The notes below the pieces were generated by a model that made no database searches, had not been told where the DNA came from, and saw nothing but the letters and a program-made list of their open reading frames with translations. From Conoideocrella luteorostrata (taxonomy: Eukaryota > Ascomycota > Sordariomycetes > Hypocreales > Clavicipitaceae), in contig JASWJB010000263.1 in NCBI GenBank assembly GCA_032433595.1, forward strand, positions 1 to 62,032: a DNA stretch of 62,032 bases, read 5' to 3'. Shown in pieces: positions 23,963 through 35,403 of this stretch (position 1 is the first letter of the stretch; every line of letters starts with the position of its first letter). Made by a program: the position numbers and the translations under genes.

Positions 23963-25216
23963 TTACTTCCACAGCTTGCCCAGCGAAACCTCCTTGTCAT
24001 CATGCTTGTTCAAAATCTTGGCTGTTGCCAACTCGAAATCCTCCTGCGTGACATGCACTCTCCTCTCCCGCAATGCGTACATGCCCGCCTCGGTACACAC
24101 ACCCTTCAACTCAGCACCCGAACAGCCGTTCATCTTCTCCGCAATCTTGGTCAAGTTGATACCCCTGGTGAGATTCATCTTTCGGCTGTGAATTCTCAAG
24201 ATATCAGCTCTGGCTTCGACACTAGGGGGCGGAAACTCAATCTTCCTGTCGATTCGACCGGGTCGTAGCAGAGCAGGGTCCAGAATATCCAGACGATTCG
24301 TAGCCATGATGATCTTAATATTTTTTGTGGGTTCGAAGCCATCCAGCTGGTTGAGCAGCTCCAACATGGTGCGCTGGACTTCGGAGTCTCCTCCTGATGA
24401 ACCCTCCACCCGAGAAGAACCGATGGAGTCGATCTCGTCCATGAAGATGATGGACGGCGCATGTTCACGAGCCATGATGAAGAGCTCACGGACCATTCTG
24501 GAACCTTCACCAATGTATTTCTGAACGAGTTCCGAGCCGGAGACACGGATGAATTTACAGGCGGTGTGATGGGCGACTGCTCGAGCAAGGAGGGTTTTGC
24601 CGGTACCGGGAGGGCCGTAGAGAAGAACACCTTTGGGCTGGGCGATTCCGAGAGATTCAAAGAGTTCGGGATGTTTGAGGCCGAGCTCGATGACTTCCTT
24701 GATTTCTTTGATCTGTTGATCCAGACCACCAATCATATCATATGTGCTGTCGGGGACCTTTTCGACCATCATGAGGGAGACGAGGGGGTCAACGGAGGAG
24801 GGGAGGAGCTTTTCGAGCTTGTAGCTGTCGGACAGGAGTGTGACGCGCTTGCCAGCGGTGAGCTTGGCGACATCGACATTGTCAGATACGTCGACGACTA
24901 GAGCAGAATCAGTAACTTGAGCGTATGTATGAACGTAACCCAAAGGAAGGGGGGCGATGGGGATTCAGAGAGCATCCATACCATATTTGCCTTCGGGATG
25001 CACCTTGACAAGAACCTTCTTCGTGCCCATGACCTTGACAACCTCGCCGACGTAGGACCCCGGCTGCTGCAACAGGCCCAGCTCTTCTCTGAGTAACCGT
25101 ACGCGAGAGTTGTAGTCATTCCTTTGAGCTTCAAGGCGACGAAGAGCGGCTTGACCCTTGAGGATCTCGAGCTTCATCGCCTCGATCTTGTTGTGGTAAT
25201 ACTCGTCAAGCGCCAT
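23963..25216 (-). CDS. RPT6: 26S proteasome regulatory ATPase Rpt6 (Sug1, PSMC5)
   Basis: Two exons, complement(23963-24897, 24982-25216), 389 aa, the usual Rpt6 length. The 84-nt intron (GTATGG/TAG) splits a Val codon. The protein is one of six AAA+ ATPases in the base of the 19S particle; it unfolds ubiquitinated substrates and opens the 20S gate. The N-terminal coiled coil lies at about 12-50, and an OB-fold region follows. The AAA domain begins near 135, with Walker A GPPGTGKT at about 173-180, Walker B IIFMDEID and the arginine-finger region ending in GRIDRKIEF. The C-terminus ends Lys-Leu-Trp-Lys, close to the conserved tail that docks on the 20S ring. The start ATG at 25216 gives the family N-terminus. 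The neighbours are functionally unrelated. Confidence 0.97.
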
Positions 25217-26956
25217 GGCTATAGTACGCTCTCCACTCCGGCAGGGTTGGTGGGTTGGCGATGGGAGGGAAGCGTCGCAGGTGAGTGCTGCTAGACGCAG
25301 TTGATATGGTGTAAATCAATTGCGCGCAGAAATGGGACTGTCGGATCGATGAGGTTCGTGGGTATGTGTGGGCGTGAACATGCGAGTTGTGATGACCAGA
25401 TTTAGGTGACGCTCGCACGAACAAGGCTGCAGGGTGTCTCGTAAGCTGCGGTGCGGTGCTGAGTGAGTGGAAACCCAAGCCCAGCCGAGTCAAAGCAGCG
25501 GTGGCAGGCGCGGAAGAAGCATTCCGCCGAGCTCCGAGACAGCGGTGGACAGGGGCATCGTTGGTGGGGCCAAAGGCAGGCGGATGCTGCGAGAGAGAGA
25601 TGCAGCGAGAAGGGAGACGAATGACATGATTCACAGTGGGAGCAGGCGCCACGGGCCGCGTGGATCCCAAATGGCCACAAGGTCAACTGCGCTGGAGAAT
25701 GGGCGCTTTCACAATGCTAGCGGTAACTACTGAATACTCCGTGCAAGACGGGCGGTCACAAGAACGCACAGTATTGAACTGCATGTAGCCTACAGGTTGC
25801 CTTCCAGGTTGAGACTGCGCCTCATGGCCCCACTGGAGGTTGACTGCCTTGATTGATACCGCTTGCGCTACCGTTATGCGACCGCAACATCATCGCAGTT
25901 TGCATTGCGGTATCGTCCACGGAGTACGGAGCAGTTACAGTGCTATCAAGTGATGCAATGTGCTGCACACTACATACGGAGTGACAGCACAGTGGTGTGT
26001 ACAAAGGGAGGGCAAGACATGGCACACGCTATGAAGACCTTCCCCATATCGCCCATATCGGTCGGGGCGTCACGAGGGAGGGCAGCTTTGGGAGCCCAGA
26101 TGTCCTCATCCAAGTGACGGCGTCGCATTGTCTTCAAGCCCGGCCTGGTTTATGGATACATTGATGTTTACTGCAGACTTGGCGGGAGCAAGGTCTGCGA
26201 AGGCATATGGCAGTGCAGTCCGCGGTGAAAATGATCCATCATGGAACATACGATGCTTGCATGCATACCTATCTCACATAGACGCATGTCAAGCATTTGG
26301 CGCAGCTTTCTCGCACGCTTACTCGTTGGTGTTGTTTGGTCGCATGGCCAAGCCCCGCGCCTCAAATCGTGAAGCACAAGATGCCGCCTGGGCATGGCTT
26401 GGCAATCAACACGCTTCCTTCGAGTGCTATTGTCTTGCCGTCTTGCCGTTACACAGGATATAGTCGAACTTGAAGTCGCTCCGACTAATGTTGGGCTCCC
26501 TGTAACCCAAGAGGAGGTGACGGAACCATGCAGAGTTGGGCTGCTCTTGGCATGCGGCTCTCCCTTAATGCTCAACAATGCAATCAAATAATTTTCATGT
26601 CCGAGGTGGTAGGACAATAAGGACTCACGGTTCAGTATAACCATCTCTCGTATTGTTATTATTGGCTTGTTCAAGCCAGCCAGGAAGTAGCTTCAGGTTT
26701 GTATTGGCAACGCAAGTCCGTTACAAGCACAGGTGTGACCAGGATCAATATCATTTCTGGTCAGAGAAGAAAGGAAAGGGGAAAAATCGAAGCAAAGCCG
26801 GCATGGAGATGGCTCCGTAACAGAACCAAGGTTCACTGTTGGCGGCAGGGAAGCAGGTTGGCCGGCTTCGACACCTGGGCTTTAATAGGCCGAGAGCTCA
26901 CCTTTTCATTCCTCATCCCTCACCTCGGATTGATTCTTTTCCTCTTTCCTTTTTCC

Positions 26957-26982
26957 TTTTTTTTTTTTCCCAAAAAAAAAAA
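26957..26982. repeat. T12-CCC-A11 tract, potential hairpin
   Basis: A 12-T run, three C and an 11-A run form an almost perfect inverted repeat in the promoter side of the exchanger gene. It may be a nucleosome-excluding tract. No family relation is claimed. Confidence 0.7.
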
Positions 26983-27354
26983 CATAAATTAAAATTAAAA
27001 ATGACCTGGGTATTGATTTCCGTTTGAGTTTCGTTGTTACCTATCCAGGGTCTTGAGCAGTCAACATCACAAGACGTCTCTTGTTCGGTGTCAATCGCCA
27101 CCCATCCCTGTCTCTGGCTTCGTCCATCTCCGCCTGAGCTGCGAAGCTAGTTGAACCTTCTCGTCAATTGCTCTTCCGATCCAATCTCCACCAACCCATC
27201 CATCACGCAGCCGCAACCACCGCGAGCGCCGCAAGCCTCCGACCAGACAGACCCTCCTCAAGTCTTCCGCCCCGAGTAAAGCCGCCCGTTCGTCCCGTGG
27301 CACCACATTGGGACCCTGTTTGTTACAGTGCCGCTCCTGCCGTTGCTTACGAAG

Positions 27355-27363
27355 TACGGAGTA
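27355..27363 (+). repeat. TACGGAGTA element, single copy
   Basis: Exact 9-mer, 320 bp upstream of the exchanger start codon, in the context AGTACGGAGTACA. It lies in the probable promoter or 5' leader. Confidence 0.8.
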
Positions 27364-27682
27364 CAATACACTCGATTTTAGGTAGAACCAAGCTCTGATT
27401 TTGCCCTCAACCTAAACTTTCCAGCAGCAGGACGACTAGTTTCTCTTTTCGGGGGCCTATTGGATCACTCGTCCCTTCCGGATACGGCGTCAGCTCTCAG
27501 CGGATAGAATAACTGCAGGTGCGAATGCTGCCCGCAGCTTTCGTGGCTTCTCTCTGCCGCCCAACCATCGTAGACCCTGTCGGCTTCTTGGTCTTGCATA
27601 ACAACGTCGCGTCAACAACTCAAGCCAAATACTGTTTCGACGCAGTAGTCTGATCGGCCGCTGTGCCATCCCCCCCTGAATC

Positions 27683-30600
27683 ATGGATTCTGCCGATCAG
27701 GATGCCGCGTCTGCAGAGCGTCGCTCGACTTTGACATCACCAACAGATGCAAGCCGTGCCACCCGCGCCACAGCTACCGAGGATGGCTTTGGAGAGAGCT
27801 ATCAGTCCACTGATACGGTGCGACATCGACCAGAAGGTGTTGGATACGGTATGTCTACACTACAGCATGGTCTCGTGGTTTTTCAGTGTTGTGGCTAGCA
27901 TCTGTCCTTATCCTAGAGACCTTCTAACACTGATAACTCGCAGGGTCCATAAACAATCCTAGCGCCGCGACCACCAGCCAGACCCAACGCGACTCATCAC
28001 AAGAGCGACCAGCCGCGAAAGGCATGCCCCAATCATCACGGTCAGGGCCCAACCCACTTCAAAGAGTCAAGTCATTTCCTCGATTGCGAAAGCCCCCTTT
28101 ATCGAGAAGGACCTCCTCCAATACGCCACACAGAGGCGCCATCTTCTCCGCCGACGATGATCTACATGAAGTGGAAGCTGACGCTGTCGGCCGTCAAGGA
28201 TATGGCAGCCGCCGAAGGTCTCAACAAGTTGTTCCTGGCGTCGGTGCTTCTTCGCTATCGAGGCTGCAATCATATCGCGGCGGAGACGGAGACGACGAAC
28301 CTGAAGCGAGGGGAGGTGTCCCAACTACAACCACCGAGGAGGACGAGGATCAGGAGAACGGCGAAGAAATGCCGCTGGAAGACCATGTTGATTGTGATTC
28401 GGACGATGATTTAAGCGAGGCCGAAAGCTTCACCTTGAAAGACAGACAACAAGCAATCAATCAAACGCACCCTTTTGGTATCAGAGTCTGGAAGCCTGCC
28501 CTGTACAAAAAGGATCGATCTATCCAAAAGTTTGCACAAGCCGACATTCATTCCTCGCCCGGCGGTCGGGTAAACAAGTGGCTGGTTCTGTTCAACCTCG
28601 TCTGGACTCTAGTTTTTGGATGGTGGATGGCAAGTATTGCTGCTGCCGGCGCCATCGTCTGCCTCCTTTTCGCTGCTGCTCCCAGCGGTAGAGAGTATGG
28701 AAGAGTGCTATGGGGCTTGGCTGGATATCTCTTTTATCCATTTGGCAAGTTTGTACGGCTGGAGAGGGACGAAGCTTACATGCATGAAGATCAGGGCGAG
28801 GGTCGAAGTATGGCCGAGTATGAACAGTGGCAGAGCGGCGATTTGGAATACGGACGACTATTTTTCGGTCCCGACCGTAACCGATCTATTGTCGGGCGAT
28901 CGCGACGAAGCATCGATTCAGAGCGCAGCGAGACGGAGAGTCTCTTGGGAAGAGGACGGCGCGGGGGGTCTCGCGATACTCACCCTCGCATGAAGAGACG
29001 GCTGTTTGGTCGGGGAGAATGGAATATTGGTCGTGTTATTTTCTTCGTCTTCTTCTACTGCCTCATCTCGCCGTCTCTGATCATTACCTCGGCCATTTGC
29101 TGGTTTCTGGTCTTTTGGATTCCCATGGGCAAGGTCACCTTTCTCCTGTTCGATCACTTACGCCGTCACCCGCTGGCTCTCTCGTTCGAGTCTCATATTG
29201 ACTACATGCAAAGCGAAGAACCCGCTGACGCCTCTATCTTGGTTTGCACCTATCGGGCCGTGGGATCCAAATACTGGAAGTACACTGTCGACGGAACCAA
29301 CATTTTCCTCATCAACCTCATGGTTGTCGTGTGCTTCGTCATTTTCGACTGGGCTGTACTGGAGGGCATGCTGCATTGGAACAGTTTTCTCACTTCACCC
29401 GCATTTCTGTTCACTGCCGGCCTATTGTCCATTATCCCGTTGGCATACTTTATCGGCCAGGCCGTGGCGTCTATTTCGGCTCAGTCGTCAATGGGTCTCG
29501 GTGCTGCCATCAATGCTCTCTTTGCCACCGTTGTTGAAGTATTCCTCTACTGTGTTGCTCTCAGTCAAGGCAAGGGACAGCTTGTCGAAGGCAGCATTGT
29601 TGGTAGCATATTCGCCGGTATTCTGTTCCTGCCTGGAATCTCCATGTGCTTCGGCGCCTTGAAACGCAAGACGCAGAGGTTCAACGCAAGATCAGCCGGT
29701 GTCACATCCACCATGCTGCTCTTCGCTGTTGTCGGTGCATTCGGCCCGACACTATTCTACCAAATATACGGCACTCACGAGCTTAGCTGTACGGACTGCG
29801 AGGACTTTGGACCGGGAGGTGGAAGTGACAGCTCGGGCGAAGCTCGCGACTGTCGTCGATGCTATTTCTCTCAAAGCCCTGCGCTTGATGACCGTTTCTA
29901 CCTGGAAGCTGTGCGGCCATACTGCTACTTGGCAGCTGCCATGCTCTTTTTTTCATATCTCATAGGTCTATGGTTTACGCTGCGGACCCATGCCGCCGTA
30001 ATCTGGAATGCAGAGGTCGAGGAGAAGCGACATGACGAACAAATGCAACATTCGTCCATCCTCCGAGGCTCGCAGCCTTCGGCAGCCGACACTACAGGAA
30101 CAGATGTCCGTGAATCTCACCTCTACAAACGTATCCTGGGCCAGTCGCTGAAACAAGCCGGACTTCAACCACGCTCTGAGGAAATCAGCCGCCAGACGTC
30201 CATCGTTACTCAAGATACGAATACGAATGGCATACCCGTGACACCACACGTAGTCCCCCCTAAGGGCGGCGACACCTTTCGGTCAACCATCAATGTGCCT
30301 GGTCTCAGCCAGGCTGATAACACGGCGCTTGTGCGTGAGGTTGCCCAGATTGCCGCTACCGCCGTTACACTTGCATCTCGAGATCGAGAGCGCTCACGCA
30401 AACTTTCTACTACGCCCGGCGGCCAGCACGGTACTGTCCGGCACCACCATCCAGCCCAAGGTGATGATGCCACCGTAGCTGCCGAGACGGCCACTGCCCA
30501 TGCTGGGGGCCACGGCGGTCACGATGCACCAAATTGGGGCCGAGCCAAGAGCGCCATCATTCTTTTAGGGGCTACCGTGTTATATGCCGTTATTGCAGAA

Positions 30601-31195
30601 ATCTTGGTAGACACTGTGGATGTTGTATTGGAGAGTTTTTCGATTGACCAAAAGTTTTTGGGCATTACGCTGTTTGCTCTGGTTCCCAATACTACTGAGT
30701 TTCTGGTGAGTCTTCTAGGTGGCTTGATTGTCGGCTTGGAATTTTGACTAACAAGTGCAAAAATAGAACGCCATCTCTTTTGCCATGAATGGCAATATTG
30801 CGTTATCCATGGAAATCGGATCCGCGTACGCTTTGCAGGTCTGCTTGTTGCAAATTCCTGCCCTGGTTCTCTTCTCGGCTATCTATCCCAACATTCCCAC
30901 CGGCGCTGACCCAAGTAGCTACACCTTTTCCCTGTTGTTCCCGCAATGGGACATGGTTACCGTCATTCTCTGTGTGTTTTTGCTGAGCTATGTATATGGA
31001 GAGGGGAAGAGCAATTATTTCAAGGGCAGCATCTTAGTACTGACTTACTTTGTCGTGGTGATTGGGTTTTACTTTAGCGGCTTCACATCCGAGGTGATGG
31101 GCCTGCAGCGATTCGACGTCATGGGTGCAAATGGCAAGTATCAAAGTTTCAAGACAATTGGTCGATCGAGCAGTGGGCGAGCATACAAGGTATAA
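27683..31195 (+). CDS. VNX1: Vacuolar cation/H+ exchanger of the Vnx1 type (CAX superfamily)
   Basis: Three exons, 27683-27848, 27944-30705 and 30767-31195, give 1118 aa. Introns use GTATGT/CAG and GTGAGT/TAG, and both joins keep frame. Vnx1 proteins are low-affinity Na+(K+)/H+ antiporters of the vacuolar membrane. They belong to the Ca2+/cation antiporter superfamily but lack the strict Ca2+ selectivity residues. A disordered acidic N-terminus of about 260 residues is followed by a hydrophobic module resembling a YccF domain (about 265-320), a basic loop, and further membrane helices from about 414. The first alpha repeat is near 560-600 (GAAINALFATVVEVFLY) and the second near 960-1010 (LVPNTTEFLNAISFAMNGN). 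The cytosolic loop between them is long and His-rich at about 885-920. The second intron sits inside the second alpha repeat. It is convergent with the nucleotidyltransferase gene. Confidence 0.9.
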
Positions 31196-32013
31196 GTGAG
31201 AGAGACGAAGCGTTAGTATGAATTGCATAGACATGTGTTGTGGTGGCATTTTGTTATCGCTGAGGTAGACGGTTGTCCCTTTTATAGACTACCTCGATGC
31301 TAAAAATATGTGCTGTGTCAAGCGATGGTAGAAGGACAGGTCAATTGATTTTATCGGTGGCAGTGTGGCTTGTCTCGAGTTATTGCATTGTTAGGACATT
31401 GACGGCTTTTAGGGACTTGGGGTTTTATTAGCAATAAATAAATGAGTCTCCGTGATATTTGTCGAGAGCGGTTGTAGTCTAATGAAAGTCGCGTCTTGAT
31501 GCTGGTCAAGCGAATCAGCCTGTTTTACGCAATCCAATGCTCACAGGCTTTTCTAACCTTTCTCTCCCTCTTCTGCCTGGTCATTTTTCTTTCACGCACT
31601 CTGACTGTGAACCCAAGACTGTGTGCGTGAGTAGTTCTTTAAGGAATTCAGGTTTCAAGTCGCATCGCTTCTTGCTGTGCAATTGGCGTATGTATGCACT
31701 CACCTTGTCATGTACTTTTTTTTTTCCCCTAGAGATGGTGACAGGGGTGAATATGTGGGCTTTGGGTTGAGTTTTCAGGTGGAAGAGGTGGGACTTTTGG
31801 CAGTATGGGCGGGCTATAGCAGATTTTGCTATTGACAGATGGATGAATGAGCGAGTGTGAATTGGATGGTATTCGTGGGCATGACAGGTAGATATATAGA
31901 TGGAGCTGCAGCTCCCAAAGGGAAGAAGGCAGTCAGATTTGGCTGTCACAATAGACGCCAGCTATGGTCTTTTGCTTTGCGGATAAATCCCATTCCAGGC
32001 TGTCTTGGATAGA

Positions 32014-32029
32014 TACGGAGTACGGAGTA
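32014..32029 (+). repeat. Two overlapping TACGGAGTA copies in tandem
   Basis: TACGGAGTACGGAGTA, two exact copies sharing two bases (32014-32022 and 32021-32029), in the convergent interval. Confidence 0.85.
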
Positions 32030-32407
32030 CACAGATGGTCAGTTACAATACGTGCAGAATTTGGTGCAAAGCTCGACGTAGTGCAGCACAACGTGCGGAA
32101 TTGCGAAGTCGAGGGGGAAGGGGGGGGGGATAGGTTGGTTATCGATTGAACGGAAGGCTGAAAATCGACACAAGCAAAGAAGCAGAAGCAGAGACCTCGG
32201 AGTGGATGGATAGATGTAGCCTCATCTTTGGTTTGGACCTTGCTAAGTCGCGCTGTTACTTCATTCTGGATGCACAGGTTTTCTTGCCACAGGAGGGAGG
32301 AGGCAAGACGCTCGGTGTTGGACGCGGTTGAATCTTGGCGTTTGTTGAATTGGTGACTTGTGGGATGGCTTAATTACAATTGTGGAGAGTGGGAAAGAGA
32401 GAACGAA

Positions 32408-32426
32408 TACTCCGTAGTACTCCGTA
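32408..32426 (-). repeat. Two TACTCCGTA copies in direct orientation
   Basis: Exact copies at 32408-32416 and 32418-32426, separated by one base. The orientation is opposite to the pair at 32014-32029, about 390 bp away. Confidence 0.85.
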
Positions 32427-33966
32427 CACAATCAAAAATCAAGTTCGGCTGTTGCTTTCTGCATTTCGATCACGGCGGCACATGGTGGGCGAGCAATCTC
32501 GTCCTAGCGAGTTTGGGGGGGGGGGGGAATGTCCAGCCTTCCAACGTAAAAACCCGTTTGCAGCACAATCTGGTCGACAGAACTCTTCTTCACGCCTGAG
32601 CAAGCCCAGACCGCAATGAAAAGATAAAGAAAAAAGGCCTGTCAGACGTCCATCAACGCCCACCCCATTCACGCGCCCGAAGGCAGACCATAAACAGGGT
32701 CGAGATCATCAATAAAGCTTCCCGGCATGTTGCCATGCCATACGGGAACATCTCTCTATACAGCAGACGGTACAAGACCAGGTGCCGCCATCCTTGCGGA
32801 CAGTGCGAGAGGACCAAAAGCTTTCACTCTAGGGCGTCGAGGATATACAATCATCAACCAGGGTGGATTCTGTGGCTCTATTGGGGAACCATGAGAAGAT
32901 CGAATACTATAGAAATGATTCTTCTGCGGAGGGGATTAGCAAGACTGCTGCGAGGAAGATGGTATTTGGTGCTCGGTAGAGAAGTGTTGAGCAGTAGGGG
33001 GTGCACATACTGAAGTATTGTCGACATGAAGAAGAAAAGAAAAAAAGGTCGAAAGAGAGGGTGGGAAGGCGGATTTTTATAGGAAGAGCAGTGTGTGGGC
33101 GGTGAGACCAGTTGACCGCCTAAAAGTTTTTGGGGCGGCAGAATCTTGCAGAATTTACAGCTGGGACCAGCTGCACAGGCTACATTCAGTGGGGTCGCCG
33201 CGCGAGTTTCTGGGTCCGCAGCTTGGCCGGACAAAGTTGGATCCACTGGAGGGAAAAAACAGAGTGTGCGAAACGGCATGGATGATTATTGGAAAGACTC
33301 CAAATTGGCTGTGCATGACTTCGTGCTCGGAGCATGTGTGGGAATTCTCATCTCGGTAATGTTTGCAAATTTTGCAATTCGCCGAGAATAATGGGCTGGG
33401 AGAGCGGTCTGGGCCAAAATCGTCCCTCTTTAGGATTCTGAGCCGAGCAACCTGCCAGATATTCATGTCGGTTGAGTACCCAGAGGCTGGGCCGTGGACT
33501 TCTAGGCATTTCCCCGAGTCATGCATGGTGTTCACGATGGCTCTTATGGAGCTTATCTTATCTCGCGTCTTGTGTGTGAAAATTATGCTTGCGTAGCCGG
33601 TGTTCGTGCATGGTTTGTGGATGCAGATGAGCGGGTGGATGTGTTTTTGATCCGATCCTTACCGTAATTTTCAATGGACTGCACAACTGAGTCTGATATG
33701 GCTCTACCCCGTAAGCTGTGTGTGAAAGAGGCTGTTAACTTGGGGAGTTCTTCGAGTTTTATCGTCAACGCAACATGAATAAATATCCTTACCTAGCCAA
33801 TTATCTAACTATAGGGTACGATCCGAACGTTCACCAACCATGCGTCCTAGACAAATATCTATGATGAATCATCTACGAAGAATATCTCATGCCGCTATAG
33901 TCGCCCTCAAGTTTCCCGTTTCCCCAGGTAGCCCCAGGGTAGCATCCCATTCAGTCATGGCATGCG

Positions 33967-34959
33967 TTACTCTTTCTTATACAATCGCTCTCCTCGAATC
34001 CACCGTCTCACCTCACCACCAACCAGGTCATCCAGTGCACCGCCGTCATCATCACCACCATAGTCCCTGACAACTCTCCTTACCATCGAACTACTCACCA
34101 CTCCTTCCACACCCTCCACCAACTCGATCCTCCTCGCCCATGCCTTGTCACCTCCGACACCTTCTAACCCGCCCTTCTCCAAGCTCTCCACATACATACG
34201 CTGTTCTTCCGCCGTGCCCCATTCGTCGTCTGGCCGCATCGTGACGCGCAGTTTGGCGCGGGCGAAAAATGGACCCAGAGCTCTTTGCACAGGCTGTAGC
34301 TGCTCTGAATTATCTAATGGCTGTGACGACGGGTGTAGAGACCTTGTAGATGGCGTTGACGGTTGATCGACATAGTATTTCGGATTGAAAATTCGAATCA
34401 CCGTGTCGAACCCACACAGAAACACCTGCTCTGCTTCTCCGTCGGAATCGTAGATGCCTGATTCGGCTATGCTCTTTGCTTTGTCGTGGAAGAAAGGCAT
34501 GGTCGTGACGGCCAAGTCAACCACCAAGCCGTCATCTCCGCCTCCATCACGGTCAGTATTCCTAGTTCTAGCCTCTTCAGTACCAGTCTCAAACCCATCA
34601 TCCCCGTGAACAAGCTCCCTCGCCAATCCTTCCATCATCCCCAATCTCACCTCCAATGCTGCCGGCACGACTCCCTTGTCCGCATTCTGCACTGCCAACA
34701 AAAGCATCAACTTCGCTCCCGGACCAGCTTCCCTAACCGCCGACCTCGCCATCTGTGCATGAGCCCTTGTAGGCGGATTGAAGCTCGAGTCTAGGATGAT
34801 GAGTTTCCTCACTGGACGTCGGGACGCTTTCCCTGGCGCCGATGCCGACGGAGGCACCGTGGACAACACGCGGAATGCATCCCGGGAGGATTGAAATGCG
34901 GCGAGGGACCGGGTGAAGAATTGCAGGGTTTGATTGCGGCCCATTTGTGATGGGTCCAT
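33967..34959 (-). CDS. POF1/NMNAT-like nucleotidyltransferase
   Basis: Single exon, 330 aa from the ATG at 34959 (MDPSQMGRNQ). The open frame continues about 29 codons upstream but contains no ATG before the stop. The family is the fungal nicotinamide-mononucleotide adenylyltransferase relatives that include yeast Pof1. It should transfer an adenylyl group from ATP to NMN in NAD+ synthesis, or act in the related quality-control role described for Pof1. The Rossmann strand with the nucleotidyltransferase signature is seen near residues 57-70 (LDSSFNPPTRAH, equivalent to the SFNPxTxxH motif). A second conserved element, FLCGFDTVIRIFNPKYY, lies near residue 205, and the C-terminal ISSTxVR-like motif reads SSSMVRR near 295. 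Acidic insertions at about 140-160 make it longer than bacterial forms. It is the first of three consecutive minus-strand genes here. Confidence 0.85.
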   Translation of the reverse strand: MDPSQMGRNQTLQFFTRSLAAFQSSRDAFRVLSTVPPSASAPGKASRRPVRKLIILDSSFNPPTRAHAQMARSAVREAGPGAKLMLLLAVQNADKGVVPAALEVRLGMMEGLARELVHGDDGFETGTEEARTRNTDRDGGGDDGLVVDLAVTTMPFFHDKAKSIAESGIYDSDGEAEQVFLCGFDTVIRIFNPKYYVDQPSTPSTRSLHPSSQPLDNSEQLQPVQRALGPFFARAKLRVTMRPDDEWGTAEEQRMYVESLEKGGLEGVGGDKAWARRIELVEGVEGVVSSSMVRRVVRDYGGDDDGGALDDLVGGEVRRWIRGERLYKKE

Positions 34960-35403
34960 AGTGTTGATGATGTATTTGTGTTTGGGAGGTGTTGGATACT
35001 GAAAACTGCGGGATGTGGTGGTGGTAACCCCCTCGGCAAGCGGCACGTGGGAGTGAGTGAGTGACGGCAGTGCTGTGTTGACGATGTAGAGTAGTACACC
35101 GTATCTAATCCCGCCGGCTGCGACGCAAAATCTACGATGAAATAGGAAGCATTTATTGCATTTTCCGGATATGGTCCAACTTTATTGTGAAAAACTCGTC
35201 AGCGTTCGCGTCAAGAGGACGCGCGAGCTGCAGCACTATGCACACTATATAAACAGCCTGTTCAATGTCACACTTCCACGCACAGAGTCAGATAATTGTA
35301 ACATCAATGACCCAACAATCGCCCAGTTCTAGTGGAAAACGCTAAACACGTCATCATTACCCCGTAATCTACAGCTAATCATTCCCAATGCCTCGGTAAC
35401 AAC
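34960..35403. other. Intergenic spacer upstream of the nucleotidyltransferase gene
   Basis: These 444 bp hold the promoter of the nucleotidyltransferase gene and the 3' region of PEP5, both on the minus strand. No other feature is seen. Confidence 0.6.

Larger units (their letters stand above)
25217..27682. other. Divergent promoter region between RPT6 and the exchanger gene
   Basis: This 2.5-kb interval lies between two genes transcribed away from each other. A 168-codon frame at 26168-26674 (minus) and smaller frames show no recognisable domain and I do not call them. Several near-copies of the 9-mer occur at 25735-25743, about 25919-25931 and 25975-25983, and an exact copy at 27355-27363. 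A T12-CCC-A11 tract at 26957-26982 could form a hairpin. The last about 300 bp are pyrimidine-rich, typical of a fungal leader. Confidence 0.5.
31196..33966. other. Convergent intergenic stretch, 2.8 kb
   Basis: This stretch lies between the 3' ends of the exchanger and the nucleotidyltransferase genes, so no promoter is expected for either. No gene is firmly supported. It contains overlapping exact 9-mers at 32014-32029 and a spaced pair at 32408-32426, and G-runs near 32120 and 32515-32527. A short protein-like frame pair lies at 32727-32979 (see findings). Frames at 32878-33279 (minus), 33146-33391 (plus) and 33155-33535 (minus) have no recognisable domains. Confidence 0.5.

Noticed and set aside
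25500..25508. GGTGGCAGG, close to the yeast proteasome control element, upstream of RPT6
   Set aside because: Two mismatches to GGTGGCAAA, about 285 bp away and inverted relative to the gene. Such partial matches are expected by chance.
26168..26674. 168-codon minus-strand frame in the RPT6/exchanger interval
   Set aside because: No recognisable domain, and a 111-codon frame on the opposite strand overlaps it; more likely chance.
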